Positions 8,431 through 16,147 of a DNA stretch of 35,005 nucleotides are shown piece by piece. Within the stretch, counting starts at the first letter, position 1; each line of letters begins with the position of its first letter. The notes beneath the pieces are model-generated. The model had not been told where the DNA came from, did no database searches, and saw only the letters and a list, made by a program, of their open reading frames with translations. Source of the stretch: Hyphomonadaceae bacterium (GTDB lineage Bacteria > Pseudomonadota > Alphaproteobacteria > Caulobacterales > Aquidulcibacteraceae). Both the position numbers and the translations under genes were made by a program. The DNA is taken from contig JALHOC010000023.1 of NCBI GenBank assembly GCA_022843225.1, positions 1 through 35,005 of the forward strand. Reading direction: 5' to 3'.

Positions 8431-9053
8431 GGCATCGCCCAAAGCCGGAACGCGGCGACCACACACAGCGCCGCCGAGAGACCAATGCCGAACGGTGCGC
8501 CGAGCGCGACAGAAGGCGCGGTTCGCGGTTTCACGAGCAGCGCGGCGATGGTGGCGCCGCCGGCGAAGACGACCGCCATCAACCCATAATAGGGCCCAAG
8601 GAATGCGCCGAGCGCCGCCGCGAACTTCACGTCACCCAGGCCTAGCGCATCTTCGCGCCCGGCCAAGCTAAAGCCGCCATGAACAACGTAAAACAATGCG
8701 CCGAGGAAAGCGCCGCCTAGCATTTGCGTTAAGCCGGGGTCGCCAAAGGGCGCTGAAAGGGCCAACAATGCTACGGCAAGGACCAACGTATCTGGAATGA
8801 TATGGCTGCGCCGATCGATCTCGCCAACCAGCACACAGACGCCAATGAGCGCCGCCATCACCACAGCAGTGCTGACGTCCGCACCAAGGGCAACTAGCGA
8901 TGCCGCGCATAAACTGGCGTAGAGCACGGCCGCCGAGATGGCTGCAAAGCGTGACATCGCTAGCTCGCGGCGCATGGCGGCAATAGCAAGCGCGGTCGCT
9001 CCGGAGGCGGTGGCAAGGGCGAGCAGGTCAGACGCTGAGAAGTCGGTGGTCAT
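8427..9053 (-). CDS. Prepilin peptidase, short A24 form (GspO/PilD-like)
   Basis: Integral-membrane aspartic peptidase that would cleave the leader peptides of the pseudopilins encoded here. At 208 residues it is only the peptidase core: the catalytic aspartates are D80 in GEIDRRSHIIPD and D141 in LGLGDVK (the GxGD motif), within about six to seven membrane helices. The N-terminal cytoplasmic domain with the zinc cysteines and N-methylase activity found in longer PilD/GspO proteins is missing, as in CpaA/TadV-like and other short members. It lies four bases after gspF and overlaps gspI. Confidence 0.87.
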   Translation of the reverse strand: MTTDFSASDLLALATASGATALAIAAMRRELAMSRFAAISAAVLYASLCAASLVALGADVSTAVVMAALIGVCVLVGEIDRRSHIIPDTLVLAVALLALSAPFGDPGLTQMLGGAFLGALFYVVHGGFSLAGREDALGLGDVKFAAALGAFLGPYYGLMAVVFAGGATIAALLVKPRTAPSVALGAPFGIGLSAALCVVAAFRLWAMP

Positions 9054-9057
9054 GGGA

Positions 9058-10257
9058 TCAGCCGATGGATTCGTAAATGCCAGCGAGCGCCGAAACCAAA
9101 CCCAAGACGATAGCGCCGATCATGGAGGCGACAAGTGCGATCGCCGCCGGCTCCAATATGAGCGTGAACCGCTTTAGCGCGTCGCGCATCTCTTCCTCGT
9201 TTCGATCCGCCACCGCGCGAAACATTTCGCCGAGCGCGCCCGAGCGCTGTCCGGCGCGGATCAGGCTAGCGTCCACCGCCGTGAGCGCATTCGACTTCAG
9301 AAAGGCTTCGTCAACGGGGCGTCCCGCCCGCAATGCCGGGATGGCGGCCATAGTGTCAGCCTTGAGTTTGCCATCAGGCAACGCGCTGGCGGCGAGCGTC
9401 GTGGCGTCGAGCACATCCACGCCGGCGTTGAGCCCCAGCGCCATAATTCGCGACCATGCCGTGCGCTGGCGAGTCAAGAGCAAGGTGCGTACGCCGGGCG
9501 TGGCGTGAGCCAGGGCGCTGAGTGCGGCGGCGCCCTCACGGGTGCGCGCAAAAGCCCATAGCGCAAAGACAGCGACACCAATCGTCAGCGCTACAAGCGC
9601 GGCATTGTTGTGAAAACCCATCCCCACCTCGATGACAAAACTCGAAAGTCCAGTCAGCTCGGCGCGCGCATTGCGCAACATCTCCGCGAAGCGGGGTACA
9701 ACCGCATAGAAAATGAAAGCGACGCTCGTAACGCCGCTCGCCACTAAAAACCCAGGATATACCAGCGCGTTTTGGATGTCGCGCGCGACGCGCTGGTCGA
9801 ACGCCATTTGCCGCGCGGCTTCATCGAGCACGAGTGGAAGGCGCCCGCTGGCTTCGCCTGCGCTGATCAGGGCGTAGACGTAAGGTGGATAGAAGGGCGC
9901 GGCGGCCTTCAGCGCGGCGGCAAGGCGCTCGCCCTGGCGCAATGCGGTCGCGGTCGCGCGTAGACTGGTCGCAACCGACCTATCAGCGAGTGCTGATGCG
10001 ATGGTGTCAATGGCTTCGAGCAGGTCAACGCGCGCGCGCGTCATCACTGCGATCTGCTTCAACACCAAAACGGCGTCGTCGGCGCGAACGCCGGACGCGG
10101 TCACACCGGCATCGCGAGCAGCGGGGCGCAACTCGAGCACGATCGCGCCGTCACGCATGAGCCGACGTAAGGCGTCGCCGCGCGTGGCGGCCGTGATGGT
10201 GCTTGTCGTGGCGACGCCGTTGGCGACAATGCGGTAAACAAAGGCTCGTGCGCTCAT
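9058..10257 (-). CDS. gspF: Type II secretion inner-membrane platform protein GspF
   Basis: A 399-residue polytopic protein with the duplicated T2SF domain: the first copy about 65-185 (KQIAVMTRARVDLLEAID, then GEASGRLPLVLDEAA), the second about 265-385 (WSRIMALGLNAGVDVLDAT, then GQRSGALGEMFRAVAD). Membrane segments lie near 165-190, 215-240 and 370-392. The N-terminal 60 residues match the small cytoplasmic domain that contacts GspE. The start overlaps the gspE stop (ATGA). It forms the base on which the pseudopilus is assembled. Confidence 0.93.
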   Translation of the reverse strand: MSARAFVYRIVANGVATTSTITAATRGDALRRLMRDGAIVLELRPAARDAGVTASGVRADDAVLVLKQIAVMTRARVDLLEAIDTIASALADRSVATSLRATATALRQGERLAAALKAAAPFYPPYVYALISAGEASGRLPLVLDEAARQMAFDQRVARDIQNALVYPGFLVASGVTSVAFIFYAVVPRFAEMLRNARAELTGLSSFVIEVGMGFHNNAALVALTIGVAVFALWAFARTREGAAALSALAHATPGVRTLLLTRQRTAWSRIMALGLNAGVDVLDATTLAASALPDGKLKADTMAAIPALRAGRPVDEAFLKSNALTAVDASLIRAGQRSGALGEMFRAVADRNEEEMRDALKRFTLILEPAAIALVASMIGAIVLGLVSALAGIYESIG

Positions 10258-11930
10258 GGAGCCGGGCCGCCAAAGACGCGCAGGGCCTCAACGAATGTCG
10301 TCTCGCCGGCGCGCGCTTTTGCGACGCCGCTTTCCAACATGGTGGCAAAGCCGTGCCCGCGCGCAAGCGCGATGAGGTCGGCTTCAGAAGCGCCGGCGCG
10401 GATGGCTCCCGCCATGGCGCTGTCGACTCGCGCCGCTTCGAACACGCCAACGCGGCCCTTAAAACCAGTACCCGCACACGCTTTGCACCCTAACCCGTGA
10501 CGCCAGCGCGCAGGCGATGCGTCTGCCGGCGCGAGGATGGCGTTGGCGCGTCCATCGCAGTCAGGATCGCTTTCGGGCGCCGCACAGGCCTCGCAGACGC
10601 GGCGAACCAAGCGTTGTCCCATGACGGCGCGTAGCACATCCGCCAGCAGAAACTTCTCGACGCCAAGGTCGATCATGCGCGCCACGGCGGCGAACGCGGA
10701 ATTGGTGTGCAGCGTCGAGATGACGAGGTGCCCGGTTAAAGCGGCTTGAACAGCTGTGCGCGCAGTCTCGCTATCGCGAATTTCGCCGACGAAAATTACG
10801 TCAGGGTCTTGGCGTAACGTGGAGCGGAGTCCGGTCGCGAAATCCAGATCGATGTCGGGGCGAACATTCATCTGCAAGACGCCGGGCAATTGCAGCTCGA
10901 CAGGGTCCTCGATGGTGACGATTTTTCGCACGCCGTCATTGAGATGTTGCAGCAATCGATACACGGTCGTCGTTTTGCCAGATCCCGTCGGGCCGGTGAC
11001 GAGCGCCAAGCCGTGAGGCTGCGCGATTGTCGACATCAGCAACGCGCGCTGCGTGTTGTCGAGGCCAAGCTCTGCGAGTTCGGGTATGCGCCTGGTGTCG
11101 CCCAGGAGGCGAACGACGACGGACTCCCCCCACGTGGTCGGCAGCGATGACACACGCACATCGACCATGCGCCCAGCAACGCGTATGCTTTGGCGGCCGT
11201 CTTGAGGCAAACGCCGTTCGGCAATGTCCATACCGGAGAGCAGCTTGAGGCGTGACGATACCGCGTCGAACATTTCGCGTGTTGCGCTGCGACGTTGGGT
11301 CAATACGCCGTCTACCCTGAGCCGCACGACGATTTTGTCTTCGAACGGCTCGAAATGGATATCGCTGGCATTAAGCGCGATGGCTTCGGCGAACACGGAA
11401 TTGACGAAGTCAACAACAGGCGCCTCCTCGGCCAATTCGAGCAAGCGCGAAGGGTCGCGGGTGTTGGCGGTGTATCGCGTCTGATCTCCGGAGAGCGCGA
11501 TTAGGATCGGTTCAACGACCAGCGCCTTGGCGAGATAAGCGTGCGCGATGCGCTGCGGCCATTGGTCCATAGCTTCCTGAATGTCAGGCTCATGCAAACG
11601 CGGACCCGCTGCTTGGAGCGGCCCATTCGCCGGTGAGCGCCAGAGGATAACCTCGTTCTCGACGCACCAAGCGACGGGGATCGCCGCTGATGAAAGCGTC
11701 TCACGAACGGTCTCTAGGCTAGGCGCAGCGGCGGGGTCGAGGATCGCCAGGCCCACCTGTTCGGACAAAAGCGCAAGCAAATCGTCTTCCGAGACAGCGC
11801 CCATACGCAAGAGCGCGGAGACAACATTGCCGCCGGCCTCGCGGCGCACGGCGTCAGCATGTTCTAGGTCCTGGTCGCTGACCAAGCCGCGTCGCACCAG
11901 AAGGTCGCCAAGCCCACGCATGAAGTTCAC
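10254..11930 (-). CDS. gspE: Type II secretion ATPase GspE
   Basis: Cytoplasmic hexameric ATPase that powers pseudopilus assembly. The 558-residue protein has an N-terminal MshEN-like domain (about 1-150), then the catalytic core: Asp box (DIHFEPFEDK), Walker A GPTGSGKT at 313-320, Walker B (DVIFVGEIRD), His box (STLHTNS) and a tetracysteine zinc motif with C446/C449 and C482/C485. The cysteines separate GspE/PilB from PilT-type retraction ATPases. The N-terminus (LGDLLVRRGLVSDQDLEHA) is typical of the family. First gene of the leftward half-operon. Confidence 0.95.
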   Translation of the reverse strand: MNFMRGLGDLLVRRGLVSDQDLEHADAVRREAGGNVVSALLRMGAVSEDDLLALLSEQVGLAILDPAAAPSLETVRETLSSAAIPVAWCVENEVILWRSPANGPLQAAGPRLHEPDIQEAMDQWPQRIAHAYLAKALVVEPILIALSGDQTRYTANTRDPSRLLELAEEAPVVDFVNSVFAEAIALNASDIHFEPFEDKIVVRLRVDGVLTQRRSATREMFDAVSSRLKLLSGMDIAERRLPQDGRQSIRVAGRMVDVRVSSLPTTWGESVVVRLLGDTRRIPELAELGLDNTQRALLMSTIAQPHGLALVTGPTGSGKTTTVYRLLQHLNDGVRKIVTIEDPVELQLPGVLQMNVRPDIDLDFATGLRSTLRQDPDVIFVGEIRDSETARTAVQAALTGHLVISTLHTNSAFAAVARMIDLGVEKFLLADVLRAVMGQRLVRRVCEACAAPESDPDCDGRANAILAPADASPARWRHGLGCKACAGTGFKGRVGVFEAARVDSAMAGAIRAGASEADLIALARGHGFATMLESGVAKARAGETTFVEALRVFGGPAP

Positions 11931-12080
11931 CTCGCTGAACGCTAGTGCGGCGAACTCGAGGTCGCCAACGTCGTCACTCTAGAGGCGATGTTTTCGCGTT
12001 CCACGCGGATCAAGGTGCATGTGCCCTGTGCTGGGTGAGAAGTGTTGGTGGCCGCGGCGTGCGGCGCGATAGAGAATGCT
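11931..12080. other. Divergent intergenic region between the two gsp half-operons
   Basis: About 150 bases between the leftward gspE start and the rightward gspG start. It must hold the promoters of both half-operons unless they are read from elsewhere. I see no convincing TTGAC/TATA-like pair and no strong inverted repeat, so no promoter is assigned. Confidence 0.5.
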
Positions 12081-12551
12081 GTGTTGAAATTGTTTCGTCT
12101 CTTTGCGCAACGTAAACGCGCTTCCCGGCGCATGGAGCGGGGGTACAGCCTGCTTGAAGTGCTGATCGTGTTAACGATCATCGCGCTGATCGCAGCCTTG
12201 GTGGGCCCACGCCTTATGGCGCAGCTTGACCGCTCCAAGGTGACGGCGGCGCGCGTGCAGATGCGCGCTTTGGCGTCAGCTCTTGAGACTATGCGCATCG
12301 ATATCGGTCGTTACCCCTCGGCGTCCGAGGGATTGTCTCTGCTTTCACAGCCGCCGCGCGGACGCGAGTCCGAGACGTGGCAAGGTCCTTATCTAGATGG
12401 TTCTGTGCCGGCTGACCCGTGGGGCGGCGTTTATGTGTACGAGCCGCCGACACGTGATTTTGCTACGCCTCGCATCGTCAGCCTTGGCGCGGATGGCGAG
12501 GAGGGCGGTAGCGGTCTCGACGCCGACATCGCCACCGGCGATGCGCCGTGA
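12081..12551 (+). CDS. gspG: Type II secretion major pseudopilin GspG
   Basis: Main subunit of the pseudopilus. The prepilin site is G|YSLLEVLIVLTIIALIA with Glu at +5, and the C-terminal part has the GspG-specific features GRYPSASEGLSLL, GPYLDG and DPWGGVYVY (calcium-site region). The start is uncertain: GTG 12081 (AGAGA just upstream, leader of about 20 mostly basic residues) is preferred; GTG 12042 and ATG 12132 (leader MERG) are in frame too. It opens the rightward half-operon and overlaps the next gene by 11 bases. Confidence 0.92.
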   Translation: MLKLFRLFAQRKRASRRMERGYSLLEVLIVLTIIALIAALVGPRLMAQLDRSKVTAARVQMRALASALETMRIDIGRYPSASEGLSLLSQPPRGRESETWQGPYLDGSVPADPWGGVYVYEPPTRDFATPRIVSLGADGEEGGSGLDADIATGDAP

Positions 12552-13086
12552 TCGAATGCGCGCCGGCGAGCGCGGACTTAGCCTGATCGAGGCGCTCATC
12601 ATCGTGACTATAACGGCGATGTTGGCGCTTCTGCTGTTGCCGCTAGCCTCACGTGCCGCCGGGCGAAGTTTCGCCCTTGCCGATCGCGCGCTGGATGTGG
12701 CCGGGGCCGCGAATGCGGAAGCGCAGTTTCGCGCTTTAGCGGGCGCGAACACGGTGCGTGATGGCATTATTGGGCGCCCCGACGCTATCGTGCTCTCGCC
12801 AAGCATCGCAACGGATGTGGCCTGCGCTCGCGCAGGGGGCCCGCAGCGTGTCCGGTTAAGCATCGAAACGGGACGGCTTGTGTGCGAAGGCGAGAGCGGT
12901 CGCCACGTGCTGACGCAGTGGCGTGAGGGGCAAGCGCGCTTTTCCTTCAGCGCCGATGGCCGCGCATGGACAGACCAGCACCGGGGCGCACCGGGCTATG
13001 TTCGATTTGAGCTGGTGCGACGCGGACGCAGCGAGATCGCTTGGGTCGGTTTGCTCGGCCCCGCGCCTGCAGAGGCGCCGCCATGA
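12541..13086 (+). CDS. Type II secretion minor pseudopilin (GspJ- or GspH-like)
   Basis: A 181-residue protein with leader MRRDRMRAGERG and the pseudopilin start G|LSLIEALIIVTITA (Glu +5), then a globular domain with two cysteines (about residues 102 and 121) that could form a disulfide. The late segment RFSFSADGRAW...VRFELVRRGR recalls the GspJ fold, and location directly before gspK is usual for gspJ. GspH is the alternative because it follows gspG; the window has no second candidate, so either H or J seems absent. Start ATG 12541 overlaps gspG; ATG 12556 is possible. Ends with ATGA overlap into gspK. Confidence 0.75.
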   Translation: MRRDRMRAGERGLSLIEALIIVTITAMLALLLLPLASRAAGRSFALADRALDVAGAANAEAQFRALAGANTVRDGIIGRPDAIVLSPSIATDVACARAGGPQRVRLSIETGRLVCEGESGRHVLTQWREGQARFSFSADGRAWTDQHRGAPGYVRFELVRRGRSEIAWVGLLGPAPAEAPP

Positions 13087-14096
13087 GGGCTGAGCGGGGC
13101 TATGTGATGTTTCTCGCCGCGCTGGTTGTTGCGGTCTTGGCGTTGGTGCTGCTGACGGCAGCGCGTGTGGGCGCGGATGCCCTGCCGACGCTGCGAGGCG
13201 CGCGCGAGGATGCGCGCCAACAGGTCGCTGCGGAGTCGGCATTTGCGCGAGTCGCATTCATGATGCTCACTGAACCGATCGGACCCCGGTCGGTCGTCGT
13301 GGGCGGTGATCGAGAGCGCGACGCCGAGACGTCGCGCGGGCGCGAGGTTCGCCTTGATGGCCGCTTCTACCGTCTGGGCGAGGGCGTGTTTGTGTCTGTG
13401 CAAGATGAATCGGGTCTGGTTAACCTGAATTCACCGGACGAAGCGCTCCTGGCGGGACTTTTAACCCAGTTTGAGGTTCAAGGCAGCCGAGCGGTGTCAT
13501 TGGCGGCGGCGCTCGCCGACTACGTGGATGAGGACGAACTTGTACGTCTCTCTGGCGCCGAAGCGCCGGTCTATACGCGTTTCGGTCTGCCAGTACCGAC
13601 AAACCAAGCGCTTGAAACACGCTGGCAAGCGCTAGAGGCGTTGGGGTGGCGCGGGGAGCTTAACGCTGACCAGCGCATGCGTCTGTGGGCGACGACGACC
13701 ACCGCTGAACCGCAAGAGAATCTTAACCTTAACAGCGCGCCCGCTGCCGTCTTGTACGCTCTGGTACGCAATCGTCGGGCCGCCGCAGCCTTGCTCGCGC
13801 GCCGTGAGCAAGGCGACCTCCGCGACCTTCAAGAGATCGAGGCGTTAACGGGTGGGCAAGCGCGCGCCTCTGGCGTGAATTTTGCTACCCAGGCGGGGAC
13901 GAAGTTCCGTGTGGCGGTTGTCATCGAAGGTCGCGTGGCGCGCCAATTCTTCGAACGGCGTTTGTCGTTCGGGGACGAGGATTCCGAGCGGCCGATATGG
14001 CAGCGAGACGAGCGAAGTGGTCGCGGCAGCGCTGGATTAGGCCAAAGTGGTGAATCAGGATCGCTTCCCATCGGTGTGGCTTCCTATGCTCCTTGA
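13083..14096 (+). CDS. gspK: Type II secretion tip pseudopilin GspK
   Basis: Large minor pseudopilin that caps the pseudopilus. The 337-residue product begins MRAERG followed by a hydrophobic helix (YVMFLAALVVAVLALVLLTA). As is known for GspK, the residue at +5 is not Glu. It has the family's ED..G.VNLN pattern (QDESGLVNLNSP), the ADYVDEDE segment, the LNLNSAP motif and the helix-hairpin-helix-like AVLYALVRNRRAAAALL region. Start ATG 13083 overlaps the previous stop. The C-terminal ~45 residues are Gly/Ser/Arg-rich and overlap the beginning of gspL. Confidence 0.88.
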   Translation: MRAERGYVMFLAALVVAVLALVLLTAARVGADALPTLRGAREDARQQVAAESAFARVAFMMLTEPIGPRSVVVGGDRERDAETSRGREVRLDGRFYRLGEGVFVSVQDESGLVNLNSPDEALLAGLLTQFEVQGSRAVSLAAALADYVDEDELVRLSGAEAPVYTRFGLPVPTNQALETRWQALEALGWRGELNADQRMRLWATTTTAEPQENLNLNSAPAAVLYALVRNRRAAAALLARREQGDLRDLQEIEALTGGQARASGVNFATQAGTKFRVAVVIEGRVARQFFERRLSFGDEDSERPIWQRDERSGRGSAGLGQSGESGSLPIGVASYAP

Positions 14097-15117
14097 GGAC
14101 GGGACATTCGAAGGGGGCGAGGGCGCGCATCGCACGCGCGTTGTTTTGAGTCGCGCCTTGTGCCGATTTAAGCTTTTCCGTGCGGGCGCGGGATTAACGG
14201 CGTCTCAGTTCGCGCGCGCTGCACGAACCTTTGCCGAAGCGGAAGCGCCGTTTGCTGATACGGGCTCGCTGGTGCTGAAGACGCCTGCAGGAGCTGCGAT
14301 TTGGTATTGGGACCGCGCGCGGCTAGCGGCGTTGGGCGTTCATGGCGCGCGTGAGGTTTCTCCAGAGAGCGTTTGGAAACCCTCAGGCGAGGGCTGGCGT
14401 TTGGTGGCGTGTGCTAGGGGGTTCGAGGCGCAGTACTGGCAGGACGGCGCTCTGATCGCGTCGAGCTGGCGGCGAGGACCCTTTGCCAAGGCGCAGTGGA
14501 CGGCCTTTGCGCTCAGCGTAGATGGCGCGACGCTGGACGCGCCCGAAGAGCCGCCTACGGCCATGTTGCTTGACAACAGCGACGCCAATTGGCGGCGTAA
14601 CCAGATCAAGCCGCCGCTTGGGTGGCGCGATGTCGAGCGCGGCGCGGCGACATTGGCGCTATGCGGAGCGGCCTTGGCGGCTTTTTTTGTGGGGCAAGCG
14701 CTCAATCATGATCGTGTCGCCACTGAAGAACGTAGCGCCGCCGCGCAAATCGAAGCGCGACTGCGGGCCGACCCTGACATTGCGCGGGTGCGCGAGCGCC
14801 TGGCGCTGGTGCGCGCATATAGCGACGTCATGAGCGATACGTACGCGTTGAGCAGTACGGCTGACGCGTTCGAGGTCTTCCATCGCCTTGAACTGGACGT
14901 GACGGGGTGGAGCGCCGACGGTGCGCAATTTCGCGCAATCGTGGCCGCGCCGCAGCGCCCGGTCCGCGAGATTGTTGCAGCACTGGAGGCAACACCCACC
15001 CTATGCGGCGTTACGCCAGAAATTGGCGGCGCAGACGGCAGCGTTGAGTTCAGCGCACGCATCATGAATGACGCTGCCGCCACATGCGAGCCCGCCTTGC
15101 GAGGGCGTCAGTCATGA
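14047..15117 (+). CDS. gspL: Divergent GspL-like type II secretion protein
   Basis: A 356-residue protein with a cytoplasmic domain (about 1-200), one membrane helix (about 204-220, ATLALCGAALAAFFVG) and a periplasmic ferredoxin-like part (about 225-350). This is the layout of GspL, which couples GspE to the membrane. Sequence motifs are weak and the call rests largely on layout and on the position between gspK and gspM. GTG 14047 overlaps gspK by 50 bases; ATG 14086 would reduce the overlap to 11 and is a credible alternative. Ends in an ATGA overlap with gspM. Confidence 0.75.
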   Translation: MVNQDRFPSVWLPMLLEDGTFEGGEGAHRTRVVLSRALCRFKLFRAGAGLTASQFARAARTFAEAEAPFADTGSLVLKTPAGAAIWYWDRARLAALGVHGAREVSPESVWKPSGEGWRLVACARGFEAQYWQDGALIASSWRRGPFAKAQWTAFALSVDGATLDAPEEPPTAMLLDNSDANWRRNQIKPPLGWRDVERGAATLALCGAALAAFFVGQALNHDRVATEERSAAAQIEARLRADPDIARVRERLALVRAYSDVMSDTYALSSTADAFEVFHRLELDVTGWSADGAQFRAIVAAPQRPVREIVAALEATPTLCGVTPEIGGADGSVEFSARIMNDAAATCEPALRGRQS

Positions 15118-15689
15118 TCGAGAAGACTTGGCGCGCCATTCGAACGAGATTTGCGCAAGCTACGCCGCGAGAGCGCGCGGGCATTGCCGCGACAGCAGCC
15201 GTGTTTGCGCTGGCCATGGCGCTCGGCGCATTCGACTGGGTCATGCAGGCTGCGGCGCGCGAGCAGGCCGCTGTCGATACACGCGCCGAAGCCGAGGCCA
15301 TGTTGCGGCGTGACGGCAACGGCGCGTTCCAGGTCGCGCTGGGCGACACTGCGAACAAGGTTTGGCGATGGTCGATCGTGGCGCAATCAGAGGGCGTTGC
15401 GCGCGCCGAAGCGGTGGGGTTGGTCGAGGAGATCGCCCTTCAGGCGGGCTTGACGGATGTTGAAGTCGCCGTCGGCGAGTCCGAAGACGATACCGGTGAA
15501 ATCGGCGTGGTCGCGGTGCGTCTGTCGGCTTCTTTTGACTGGGCAAGCCTCCAGTCCTTGCTCGGTGCGCTCGAAACGTCCGATACGAGTTTCAGCGTGA
15601 ACGCGATAGACGTTGCGCCGTCTGGCGATGGGTCATCGACCCTAACCATGACTCTGGCCGCGCCCTACATCGCGGAGGCGCCGCCGTGA
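15114..15689 (+). CDS. gspM: GspM-like type II secretion protein
   Basis: A 191-residue single-pass protein. It has an N-terminal cytoplasmic tail with a typical GspM phrase (TWRAIRTRF..ATPRERAGI), a membrane helix at about 24-43 (ATAAVFALAMALGAFDWVM), a short coiled coil and a periplasmic alpha/beta domain. GspM pairs with GspL in the inner-membrane platform. Start ATG 15114 overlaps the gspL stop; the in-frame ATG 15084 lies deeper in gspL and would break the usual short N-terminus. The stop overlaps the next GTG (GTGA). Confidence 0.82.
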   Translation: MIEKTWRAIRTRFAQATPRERAGIAATAAVFALAMALGAFDWVMQAAAREQAAVDTRAEAEAMLRRDGNGAFQVALGDTANKVWRWSIVAQSEGVARAEAVGLVEEIALQAGLTDVEVAVGESEDDTGEIGVVAVRLSASFDWASLQSLLGALETSDTSFSVNAIDVAPSGDGSSTLTMTLAAPYIAEAPP

Positions 15690-16147
15690 AGCGCGCTGTG
15701 ATTTTCCTCGCTGGCGCGTTGGTCGGCGGCTTTGGCCTTGGCTGGATATCCGCGCCGCGCGCCGAGGCGCCGGACGAAGCGCGCGCGTATATCCTGCCCG
15801 CGCTGTCCCACGGCGGGGCGGATGCGGAGGCCGCGCGCACGCGTTTGAGCGCTCTGGGATTTACCGTCGCGACGGCGCCCGATGAGACCTTTGAAGCCCC
15901 GCCGCCGCCAGACATTGCACTTCTCTTCCGCCGCGACCTCACGGCGATCGATCTCAGCGCGGCGCGACCGCGCGTTTGGATCGTGGATTTTACCCAGAGC
16001 TTTGGGCGTCGCGCCCTGGCTGTTGGTGATGTTTACCAAGATGGATGGCGGGTCGGCGCCATCGCGCCGCAAAGCATTGAGCTACGCCGCCGTCGCGAAA
16101 CAAGGCGCGTGGCTGTCTTCGATCTGCCGCCCCAGAGCGAACAATGA
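15686..16147 (+). CDS. Short GspC/PilP-like inner-membrane protein of type II secretion
   Basis: A 153-residue protein with an N-terminal membrane anchor (about 4-22) and one periplasmic domain. Its second half has the pattern of the GspC homology region/PilP fold: VGDVYQDGWRVGAIAPQSIELRRR. In GspC this domain binds the secretin N0 domain. Length is about half that of classical GspC: no PDZ or coiled-coil domain and little linker. It precedes gspD with an ATGA overlap, the place where gspC or gspN is often found. I infer it is the functional GspC of this system; annotation as GspN is an alternative. Confidence 0.72.
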   Translation: MKRAVIFLAGALVGGFGLGWISAPRAEAPDEARAYILPALSHGGADAEAARTRLSALGFTVATAPDETFEAPPPPDIALLFRRDLTAIDLSAARPRVWIVDFTQSFGRRALAVGDVYQDGWRVGAIAPQSIELRRRRETRRVAVFDLPPQSEQ

